A stretch of DNA of 64,000 nucleotides from Oxyruncus cristatus (taxonomy: Eukaryota; Chordata; Aves; Passeriformes; Cotingidae), in NCBI GenBank assembly GCA_013399855.1, contig VXAY01002852.1, forward strand, positions 908,974-972,973. The letters run 5' to 3'. The notes beneath the pieces were generated by a model. That model was not told the origin of the DNA. It worked only from the letters and a program-made list of their open reading frames with translations, and ran no database searches. Each line of letters starts with the position of its first letter. Within the stretch, counting starts at the first letter, position 1. Made by a program: the position numbers and the translations under genes. This document shows positions 40,901 through 52,900 of this stretch, in pieces.

Positions 40901-43900
40901 TTCTCACAGTACCCCACCAGTGAGCAGGTCAGGGGTGCCCGGGAGGGTACACAGCTGGGACAGCTGACCCAACTGTCCAAAGGGACATTCCATCATGTCA
41001 GCATCGTGCTCAGCACAAAGCAGAAGGAGGAGGATACACGTGGAGTCCTGCTTTCCTGGAGACAGCTGAAGCAGTGAATGAATTCCTTGTTTTGCTTTGC
41101 TCACACATGCAGCTTTTGCTTTACCTATTTACCTGTCTTTATGTCAATGCACTGGTTTCCTCACTTTTACTCTTTTGCTTCTCTTCCCCATCCCACTGTG
41201 GGGAAGTGGCTGTGTGGGGCATAGTTGTCAGCTGGGGTTAAACCACAACGGGTTGTTTTAACTCGACTGTGTGATTCTTGAACTGTTTACATTTGCCTTT
41301 TTAAGGATTTAAAAGCTGTTCTCCCTGTTCCCTTAGGGAAGGCATTCAAAGAAATGCATACATTTATGTAAAACAAAGATATATTGCTTGTATTTAGTAT
41401 GCACTTCATTATGCTGCACGGGACATAGGTTTCCCTATAACACACCTTAAAAGACTGGGGTTTGCAAATCAAACCTTCAGCTCCAAGAATTTCATAGCAG
41501 CAGGGACACTGCAGGCTTGGCATTAGCACCACAGACAGGCAGAGAGATCTGCCTTCTACTGTGAGAGGCTCTTGGCTCACTCAGCTTCTACAGAAGCTTT
41601 GAGCAATCCCACACTTCCAGAGAGAGACTCTCCTCTCTTGTACTTGTAGTGAAATGCTGGCTCTGGAGTCAATGGGATTTTTGTTGATGGATGAATTAAG
41701 ACCAGAATTGTACTCTTATTTTGTCACATACAGCATCATCTACAGCTGAAAAACACTTACTGGGAGAAGCCTACATTCACACATACTGGGAGAGGGGTGA
41801 CAAGTGTCTTTTGTGAGCAAAACTTGTTTAGAAGGACACATCAAGAGGCTACTCTAGGCACTGGTACCTGACACGAGCAATTAGAACAGTCAAATGCCCT
41901 GAACCAAAGTTCCTTTTTCTGTACTCTCAGCTTTCAGCAATTTAAATTCTGTTTTGAGGGATGGGCCTTGATCAACAAGCGGGACAGCAACATAGGAAAC
42001 AGCAGAAATCCAGTGACCTGTCTGCAAACTTCACATGGCAAGTCCTGATACTTTTTGCTTAAATCTATAATGATTGGGCTGGAAGTATATTTGTTCAATT
42101 GGTAAAGCATATGGTCATTGGCTTGTAACTGCCTAATTCTTAACTGATTAAGACAAAGACAAGAAGGGCCTCCAGGTTAGCATCTGCACATGTGTAAACA
42201 AGGTATTTTATTTTCCCCAAACTCACCTTAGCATGGCTGGTGGTTATGGACACAAACCACTGCCACACATCAGCTTTGACAGTTGCAGCCATACCACTGC
42301 TTGGAAAAATTCTTCCCCCCGCAATCACAAGTGGCCAGCTCCCAAGCCCAGCAGAACCAAGACAGACTACCAATACTTTACTGCACTCCTATTGCCCATG
42401 TTTCATACTGACCACAAGTATCTGATGCCTCCACTTTTCATCAGCAGGAGATCTTAACCACCTGCATATAAGCCGTATATCACAGAATTCAGGAAAGCTT
42501 TAAGCCTCATTCTGGAACCTGTTCAAAAGCTTCCCTCACCCTACATGGCACGTGGTCCATGCTGAGCCAAACAGCTCCCAAGCTGCAAAGGCATTTCAGA
42601 CCTCTGCTGGTTTTGCCTGAAGTGGCATTTTCGGACTGCTTCTTCTCTTGACTGCTGAATAGTAGTATGCAATCCTTCCTCTCCTGAGGAAAGGTCTATT
42701 TGGTGAGGTTTTTTTTCCCCCTCAAGTCTCATCAATGCTGAAGTTCACACTGATTTAATCCAGAAGAGACATGGCCATCATAGCCATTTAAAGCTAAAGC
42801 TGGTGGAGGCAGGGGTTGATTCTATACCTATAGTGGAAATAACATTAAATACAGGCAGGCAGTGCTCCCAATTCAGTTCCCAGAAAAATCACTCACTTTG
42901 TTGCTGTCACAGTAGGAAGTTTCATTTAGAAACAAATTCAGTCTTTGTGTTTTGCAGTGCTTTCATCTGTTGGTGTTCAGTGTCACACAGCATGACAGTT
43001 CTGGTAGAGCTCTGCTGACCCTCATATTCAGAAAGATGATTTGGAAGGCACAGATAGATCCAGTGTACTCACAGTTCACTCAAGCAGCAGCCAGAAACCC
43101 AGCAGGTTTCCTTAAGCTCAAAACACCTCTGTGACAGGGACTAGCAGTATCTGCTTCAGAGCCCCTTTGTTGCAAAGCCAACTTCCCACTATTTCTTTAA
43201 GATGAAATTTTTATATTTTTTTTTTTCTCTGAACCTCACAGACTGGAGTAAACAAGACAAAAAGGAGAGGCCCATTAAACTATCAATCCTCAATTTCAGG
43301 ACAGATATTTAGTGTGCTTTATCAGAACAGCTTGCATGTAGCTATTAACTCAAACATTTCACTAGCTCCCATGGAGAAAACTGCAAGGCAAGTACAATAC
43401 TCACTTTGTGACAAAAGCAGAGAGAACTGGGGCCAGGGATTTAGGGAAATAATCCTGTTGGACCATATGGTTCAAGGTCATAAGAATACCATAGAGGCTT
43501 GGAACAGCTTTGATTTTCTCTTCGCTCTGAGAAATGGACAAGAAGATGAAGTCAGAAATAAGACAATTCCAATTTGATCTAAACCACTGTAATTTACAGA
43601 GGCACTGAAATTCTCTGTTGAATAAAAGTGTTTCCACACGCTGCAGCGGAGAAAGTTGATCACTAGATAAAGTGTAATGTTCCACAACACAAAGGTAGCC
43701 AATTCCATAGACTCCCACCACTTGAAATAAAGTATCAAGAATATTCTAATACTTATCAATTGACAGCAGTAGTAATGGGGAAAGGGAACTGGTGAGTTTG
43801 CAAGTGAAAGAGCCAAGTTTTCTCAGAGGCCCTGTGTCAAAGTGTTCTCCTGTGGAATGTCACCAGAGCTCAATCCATAAAGAATTCAGTTGCCTTAATG

Positions 43901-46900
43901 ACAGTTTTTTCTTGTATCATTCTGTTGCTCATTTTTATACCATCTCCAGCTCTTTGACAGGCTTCCTCCAGAACTCAATGCAGTATTCCCAAAACTGGTC
44001 TCAACTGTTCACAAGATAAAGCCAATAGTCATCCCCCTGCTTACATGATGCATAAGTTATTCTTGTTCCTAACGTAACACTAACCTACATGTCCCAACTC
44101 TTACATTGTTTTTATTTCTCTGTCATTTTGACAAAACCCTTCAGTCTGCAGACAGTATCTAGACCTGTGTTCCTAGGTGTACGACCTTGTGTGCATGGTG
44201 CTAAGAATATCCGTGGCTCATGTGCTTCCAGCTCTGTAGGACAGAAAACGGAGTACACTCCCTCTCCACATATCAAGGACTGTGGAATTAGGCATATCAC
44301 AGTCAGCTGGCAGATCCTCAAGGGTTTTATTATCAAAGCCACTTTCTGGCCTGAAAGAACTCTCCTGGAGCACAAGTCAGTGCTTTGTGCCTCATGCATA
44401 TTTGCTATTTTCCTTATGGGGCAGAGGTAGGTGGCAGTCGCCAAAACAGGCATTCTGCAGAATAAAATACCTTAGGTTCTGCTGACCTTTCTGAGAAGCA
44501 GGAAGCACAGTGTTGGTCCAATATACAATAAACACAGGGAGAGGCTAAACTGATTTTTTAGGAAATTAAGACCTATTCATGCACGTCAACAGCTGTCTGT
44601 ACCCCAAGCTGGGTATTACCAGAAGAACATTAATAAACCTGTTTAATAGCACACTGGTATAACAGATTATGGCTACTCTGTAGTTTAGAATTGTCTTGGT
44701 CCAAGTTTCCATTCTCAGCTTCCAGGTCTTGAGGCAGTGAGACACATTAACTCTTGCAGCACAAGCCGGCAAAGGTGTTTAAGTTTGCAGACAGAACCTC
44801 TCCCGAGTCACCTCACTCAAAGCTACAGGTATTCGAATGCAATTTGCAGGTTTCCTCCTGAAGTTCCAGCTTTTCTCGCTTAAATTTATTCCCTGTAACT
44901 ACATATTTCGCATTAGCAATTGGTAAAGAGACTCCAAAGCATGAAGTTGTACACTACTGATCTGGCATGAATAGTCAGATACACGTTTTTTTGAGTTGTG
45001 CTATCAAGAAGTGCCCTAAATGACTAATAATAATGTCGATTAACTAATAATACTGCAGATTAGACTCCTGGACATGGCTTTTTATAGACATCACAGTCCA
45101 GCAGCAGTCCTACTGCCTTACCTGACCCTCCCTACTTTTAGAGGATGACTGAGAATGCAGAGCACATTAAGCAGAAGATGTGTAGAGAGGTGACATGTCC
45201 TTCATCCTAACGCAACCTTGCAATTTGCAGTTTCTGCTGGACCTGCAGACTTCCATTGTCCCTGGGCATCAGGCATGCACAGGCACCCAGCTGCTTCCAT
45301 GGCAACATAATTACCCAAAACCCAGCCAGTCTGGTCTTCAATGGCCTAAACAGACCATAATTTAACTCTTTCCTGCTTCCTCACCTTAAGTAGTCCCATG
45401 TGGATCAAGAGGTTTGTGATGAACGCATCTGAATTAAATGTGGCAGAACTGAAGGCTTTTTTCATCAAGGCATCTAAAAAGAAATAAGCACATTATATTA
45501 AGAAATACAGAAAAAGGACACTTATGGATTTTAAGATTAAAGATTGATCATACAGAAACTCAAGGAATATTGGCTGTTAAAGGAGTTTTGGGACATAACA
45601 CTTGTTAAGATTTCAGTTGTCTCTGCAGGGACTAGGTATAACCTCTGAAACACTCAGATAAAAAAGCCCCAGTCCTTAAGTAAAGGAATTAAAACCCAGA
45701 TTAAATGACTAGAATCATTTGGAAACTCCTGCTTCCAAGCAGGAACACGAAGGGATAACTATGTAGTTCACACATTAATGAAACCTAACCCAAATTACTG
45801 CTCCACAATATACTGTGAAGAACAGTCCCTTGTCTGAACACTGCTTTCTGTGCCTTGGCCCATGTATGTTGGAAATTTCTGCTTCCTGAAAAAATTAAAG
45901 ATGTTTGACTGACAAAAAGAGAGGAGGTCTCTTTCAATCAACTAGGAGGTCTCTCTTTACACTCTTGTAATACTACACTGGGAGGCTCATTCCTGCAAAA
46001 TGCTTTTTAAATAAAGAGCCTTAAAAAAGTGACTGACCTTGGAACACAGAACTACGGGCTATTGACAGCCTGGCATCAAGGAGATGCAGGAAGGGCAAAA
46101 AAGGTCCACTACAACAGCAGCCATAACAGACAATCATCGCCAAGCTTTCGCAGCACAGGATATGTTAAGCTCAGAATGAATCTCTGCTTTCACTCCACAC
46201 AACAGCGTGGCACAGCTCAGTACTTTGTTATCTGCCAGGGACAAAAAGGGCCAGTGGTTTGGCCCGCAGGGCAGTGGTGTCCTTGGCACTGGAGCAGGTC
46301 ACACCACAAAGTGAGGAAAGGCACTGTCACCTGTTGTTTCATGCACTGCTGTTTTCACTGGGGCTTCATCTTTGAAGACTGAGGATATCCTTAACAGAGT
46401 TGCAACTACTTTCTCTACATCAGATGTATCTGTCTGAAAGAGAAAAAAAAAATAAAGAAATCAGTTCACTGCTCACCAGCTACAGAACATGGGTCTCTGC
46501 TAGGGCTATGGCAAGAATGACAGCCTTCAGCTGACATCAGCTTCACCCTGGCCATACCACAAAGCAAAACAACACAAACAAGATTACTCTATGTAGAAGC
46601 TCTGATGCCAGTATAAGCACTAACTGCACCATCTGCTTCCATAAGGTTCCTCGGGACTGCTAGAGAGAAGATGCAAATCTAGGTCTCAAAAGAAAGTTAT
46701 CACCTCCAGGGATTAAGTGATCCGGAGACAAAAATCATGCACAGATGACCATCTCACCTACCTGCTGAGCTATCAGCACAGAGCACTTTGGTCCTAATCG
46801 CAGCAGCTTCTCTGGTGATGGGAAAGCAAGGAACGTGGCAACATCCACAGGAGGAGTTGGCACTGGAGTTGAAGCCTGAAACAGACAGAATCCATCTCAA

Positions 46901-49900
46901 GCTCATTACTGGAAGTAAATACATTGGTTCGGCAAAGGTGCATGGGACAGGTCAGGACACAGCTACATCTGTTCTGTTTGAAAATTGTTGGGGTCACATC
47001 AGCCTCCAAAGTTGGAACAGCCAGAATATGCTGGCACAACTGCATGGTATTGCATGTATGAGGTTCCTACCACTTTCTGAACAGAGGAAGACTTTCTGTC
47101 TGTGTGTCACAACCACTACTCAGCCTTTCCCTCCATGCATGGGTACAGATGCACACTTTTTCAATACTTTCACACTTTTCTACATTTTTCAAGTAATCCA
47201 TTTTGTTTATTTCCTGGATGTTCTCCCTGTTACAACAGTACCAGCCCCTCAGGAATGTGAATACTCGGCAGCACTTCAAGTTCAGACTCACTCCAGGTCT
47301 TATTTCCTCCTTTACTCTCTTCCAGTTGAGGAAACAGGAATCCATCTGGAAGTAAGCTTACCTGTGAATCAATTATCTTCTTAGGCGTCAGTGACTCCTG
47401 TTCTTCCTCTCCTCTCTCCTTCAACTGTTGCTGTTCCTCCTCCTCCTCCTCTTCTTCCTCCTCTTCCTCTTCATCCTCCTCCTCTTCATCATCCTCCTCC
47501 TCCCCTTCATCATCACTAAGGTTTGAGTGTCACACATTAATTACACACTTGCAGTTCCTGTATACTGGCACTTAATAACTTTTTTCAAGAACTAAAGAGC
47601 AGCCTCTCCTCAAGTCTTACTGCAAGAAGCATATCTCACCTACAACAGACCAAGAGGACACTAAGGCTTCAGTCACCCGATTGACAACAGCAAGAAAAGA
47701 CTGAGGAACACAATCAACAGCTAACACTAAGGTAAGTCCACGAACAGAAACAAGAGACAAGGCATATCCTGCTTATGGAATCCCTTGGCCGTGCTCCACA
47801 CTCGGACTAACATCCATCAGCAATGATAGAGTTCTTATTTTATAATGACATAGGTGAATGGAAGTGTTGATGCAAATTGTCAGAAGACTTCTGATTTCAA
47901 CTCTGGTACCCTGTGTACCTCAGAGATCCCAGCACAGCTGCCATATTGAAGCCTTCAAGGATCTCATGGAGTTGCTCACATACCTCTTCTCCCAGACAGT
48001 TACCTAGGTTGATAGAGGAAAGGGAGTAGACTTAACAGATGCACACAGGTTTGTTCTAGAAGATTTAGCTGTATATTGTCTATCTCTTGTTTCTGAAATC
48101 AGTTATAGGCCATTCCTGCACAACACCTTAGAGACAACACAAACTGCAGTTATCAGAAAGAATCAAACAGCTGTTAAACAAGTTTCAGCAGCATTACACA
48201 ATGGTTAGAGACAAAAACCCCTAATTTTTCTGAGTGTTTGAGAGCCTTCCTGTTAGTTCTATAAACAGCTCTTGTTCTCAGTGATTCTGAAACAAGGACA
48301 CCCAGCACAGCGCCAGTGAAGTGCAGTGACCCAAGGTATGAACAGCAAAAGTCAACAACAGCCAAAGTTTTCACAGAGGGTTTTGTTTGCAAGTATGAAG
48401 TATCTGAGATAGCACTGAATAATTAAAGAGTTTTACTAAAAACAGGTATAGATACCAGTTTAAACTTTCCACCTTATGAAGTGTACCAAAAACACCTAAC
48501 AATTAACTGAGTTCATGGTTTAAGAAAACTTTCAGGACCAAACTGCTTGCTGTCCCAGGGTCATGCAAGTTCAGCTACTCTGAGCACTGTTTTTTAAATG
48601 CTGACAACTGCAAGACTAGAATATGTGAATCTGTCTACATTCTTCCCAGTGGTTTCTCACTGGAATCAAATGAGAGATACTTTGATCTAGCAAACTTACA
48701 TACCATTGAGATCCAACTTCTCCAGCTCTGCCTTATCTTCAATAGCTTCAGCAACAGTCAGAGCAGCATCTCGTTTGATTTCACAGAAAGACAAATTCAG
48801 TTCCTAAGAAGTAGAATAACGTATGTTTGCAGAATTCCTATTAACATACATCATCCCCATAAATTTCATGTGCTCACAAGTGTCCTGAAAAGACTCCTTT
48901 GAAAAGGCTCTCAAGATGTGTTTTTAATTGAAAATAAAACCTGACACATACTCCTACCTCACACCTGAAAGGGGAAGTTTGGAACATGCTGGTGTTAAGA
49001 GCAGCACTACAAAAGGTAGCCATTTTAAAATGCCTAGAGATCATCATCATCATGGCTAGGTTTCACGAACAAAGATTAGAGAAGGACTCTACCCACCCTT
49101 GCTACAAGCACGTTGGTGGCTAAAAAGGCCAATGCGAGATAGACAAGTCTGGTTGCAGCCTAGAGATCACTCCTCACCTAAAAGGTAGCAGACGTTTCAG
49201 TCCTCAGCAATCAGCTGATTGGAGATCTTCACTTATCAAGGGATGCAAGAGCACTCCAGAACTCACACTCCAGTAAGTCTAACTGAAGAAAGATAGCTAC
49301 TGTGCTAAATAGACTGCACATTTGCTCTTGATACTTTGGTTGCAAGTTAAGGCCTTCCAAAGACAAGCCATGAGTGGTACTACTTCTGATAAACATAGCC
49401 AACAGAGAAACCACATACACAGACTAGTAAGAGTAAAGTTATTCAACAGGCAGACATCATCCCCCACCATTCATAGAACCATACGGGTTGGAAAGGACCT
49501 CTGAGATAATCAAGTCCAACCCTTGATCCAACACCACCGCGGTTACTAGACTATGGCACTAAGTGCCACGTCCAGCCTCATCTTGAAAACCTCCAGGGAT
49601 GGAGAATCCACCACTTCCCTGGGCAGCCCATTCCAATGGCTGATTACCCTCTCTGTAAAGAATTTCTTTCTGATATCTAACCTAAACCTTCCCTGGCACA
49701 GCTTAAGGCCATGCCCTCTTTTCTCCCAGGCAACCAGCCGTAAGACGAGACCAACCCCCACCTGGCTACAACCTCCTTTCAGATAGTTGTAGAGAGCGAT
49801 GAGGTCTCCCCTGAGCCTTCTCTTCTCCAGGCTAAACAACCCCAGCTCCTTCAGCCTCTCCTCATAGGACTTGTGTTCAAGTCCCTTCACCAGCCTCGTT

Positions 49901-52900
49901 GCTCTCCTCTGCACCTGCTCCAGCACCTCAATATCCCTCCTGAACTGAGGGGCCCAGAACTGGACACAGCACTCCAGGTGTGGCCTCACCAGCGCCGAGT
50001 ACAGGGGCAGAATCACCTCCCTGTTCCTGCTGGCCACACTGTTCCTGATCCAGGCCAGGATGCCATTGGCCTTCTTGGCCACCTGGGCACACTGCTGGCT
50101 CATGTTCAGCTTCCTGTCAATCAGCACCCCCAGATCCCTTTCTGCCTGGCTGCTCTCCAGCCACTCTGTGCCCAGCCTGTAGCACTGCAGGGGGTTGTTG
50201 TGGCCAAAGTGCAGGACCCGGCACTTGGCCGTGTTGAACCTCATCCCGTTGGAATCAGCCCAGCTCTCCAGTCTGTCCAGGTCCCTCTGCAGAGCTCTCC
50301 TGCCTTCCAGCAGATCAACACTCCCCCCCAGCTTGGTGTCATCTGCAAATTTACTAATGGTGCACTCTATCCCTTCATCTAAATCATCAATAAATACATT
50401 AAACAGGACTGGGCCCAACACTGATCCCTGGGGGACACCACTAGTGACCGACCACCAACCAGATGCAGCCCCGTTCACCACCACTCTCTGGGCCCGGCCC
50501 TCCAGCCAGCTCCTAACCCAGCACAGGGTGCCCCTGTCCGAGCCGTGGGCTGCAGCTTTTTCAGGAGAATGCTGTGGGAGACGGTGCCAAAGGCTTTGCT
50601 GAAGTCCAGAGAGACACATCCACAGCCTTACCCTCATCCACCAGGCGCGTCACCCGATCGTAGAAGGAGATCAGGTTGGTCAGACAGGACCTACCCTTCC
50701 TAAACCTGTGCTGGCTGGGTCTGATCCCTAATTCCATGCTGTGCTCAATTGTTACCCAAGAAGGGATTTAATATTAACAGCAGAAGGGAAGCAGTCCTTG
50801 AATAGAATGAATCAGCTCTGATTGCTTCATGCAACCCTCCCTTAACCCTTTCTGCTCGGGAAAAAAGGGTTTAACTTCTGGCTATTCATCTCAATATCCC
50901 CATTACTTAAGTTTTCCTGGGAGATTCAGCTAGAAATTCCAGTAGAACAAGCAGAAGCCCAAGCAGGGGATCTCGTACCACAAAACACCTACCTCTTTCT
51001 GTACCAGTTCATACACATAGATACTAGAACTCAGATAAATTTTTGTCTTTGACTGAAAGATTAGGAATTATGTGTTCAGCATCCATCTCAGTGCAGTTAT
51101 AACTCATGGCAGGTGTTTCTAGAGATCCTAGTTTACTTACATTGACTTGACTTCAGCCTGTCTAGAATGTTGTCAGATTCAAGTCCTGCGCAAATACTGA
51201 TGTAGGAGGCTGTGGTATTGCCAAAAAACTAAAAATACTTGGACCTTTGATAGACACCTTAACAAAGAAAAAGCATTATCTGTATGAACTATGAAATGCT
51301 GAGGACATTACAAGCTGTTCATGGAGAGAGACATGTCAGTCCCCACTCACAATGCTCTGAGGAGTTCTAAAAGCAGATACTTCTATTATCAGATTTTTTG
51401 AAGAGCACTTGCTGAATTGAACCAACTACTTCAAAAACATCAAGTGGAGACTAAGCAGGTCACTGGTACATCTCCATGCAGAATAGCCCTAGCTGAATGT
51501 GGTGATGCCACTGATCAACAACACAGCTTATTGCTTTTCAGTTGTGAACACAGAGCCTGCACTGAAGTGAATCCCACTTTAAAGTAATCAGTAGTGGTAG
51601 AAGAATGGACAGAAAAAACCCAAAATGCTGAGTTTTCCATTTCTCAAAAGAGCTGGACAGTAAGGACACAATACCTTTAATTTATGAAGCCCTTCTTTAA
51701 CAGCATCAGCAATAGCAACAGCACCCTTTGAACGCACCAGGCAGTCTCCAAAGTTGATCACTTCAATCTGCCGAAGCGCCTTCAGGGTCTGCAGAGCAGA
51801 ACAGCACAAATTTGAAATACACAGGCAAGTAAATTAATGTCTTACCACTTCTAGAATGTCATCTTTCCCATCACAGCATGACATGTGGTTCCACCGAACC
51901 AAAGGTGCCAGTGCTAACTAGACTTACTCAAAGCAACCACTTAAGACAACTCACCTCTGCCATGGCCACAGCTCCTTTCTCTGTGAAGGTGTTGTCATTC
52001 AAGTTTATAACCTTAAGCAGTGGGTTGATAGCAAAGGCCTGTGCCAGAGCTGTTATGCCAGGATGGTTAATTCCATTCTGAGGCATATGGACCTCTTCTA
52101 GAGTCCCAATGATCTGGGAAAGGATGCAGATAAAAAACCTGTTAGAAAACATACTTCAACTCAAGACTATGCTGCTCTGCTCTTTAGGATCTGCTTAAAA
52201 TTGCTCAAGTTTCAAAACTTCATCAGTTCTTCTACAGAGAATTATTTACCAGCACTGATGTCACAAATCTAAGTGAAATTACACATTCATGCAAAGTGTC
52301 AGATTAACACAAAGCCCTGATTCAAAGAGCCACAAGTATCATTCTCCTCCTATGCCTACTCTAGATAACTTAAAACAAGAGTTCTTCGCCTGTGGTTCAA
52401 CAGCACTGAAACAGACCAGACAACATCACTGGATATGGTATTTTTCTAATTAAGACCTATGTTTTGCCCTGACTGCAGAAGTAAACATGTAAGAAAGTTA
52501 GTATGAGCATTTTTTATGGACTAAACAGCATGTCACAAAACATGGTAATTAATCCCATTTCGGTAGTGCCATTCAGTCTTAATTTTCCATTAATCACTTT
52601 GTTATGCACCTCTCAAGTATTTAAGAAGTCCTGTTTCTGCCATGACACTGATCAGTCAAAAATCACATCCAGACAGTTTTTTAGGAAAAAGTCAACCTGT
52701 AACCTGCAGTATCATTATTAATATACCTGACAATATGCACTATAATTCAGAAGTCATTTCTAGCAGCAATGGAGGGAAAAAAAGGGAATTAGGTGGCCCC
52801 AGACACAGTAAATTGTAGGATTTCTGCAAGACAAGGGACACATTCTGAACGAGCCATGTCCAAAGGGGGATTGTTGGACTGACCTCGCCTAAAGATACAG

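Noticed and set aside
40126..41249. Complete endogenous retrovirus
   Set aside because: No gag, pol or env frame lies between or beside the LTRs; both are solo LTRs.
49873..50602. Plus-strand frames of 135-169 codons
   Set aside because: Antisense to the CR1 reverse transcriptase.
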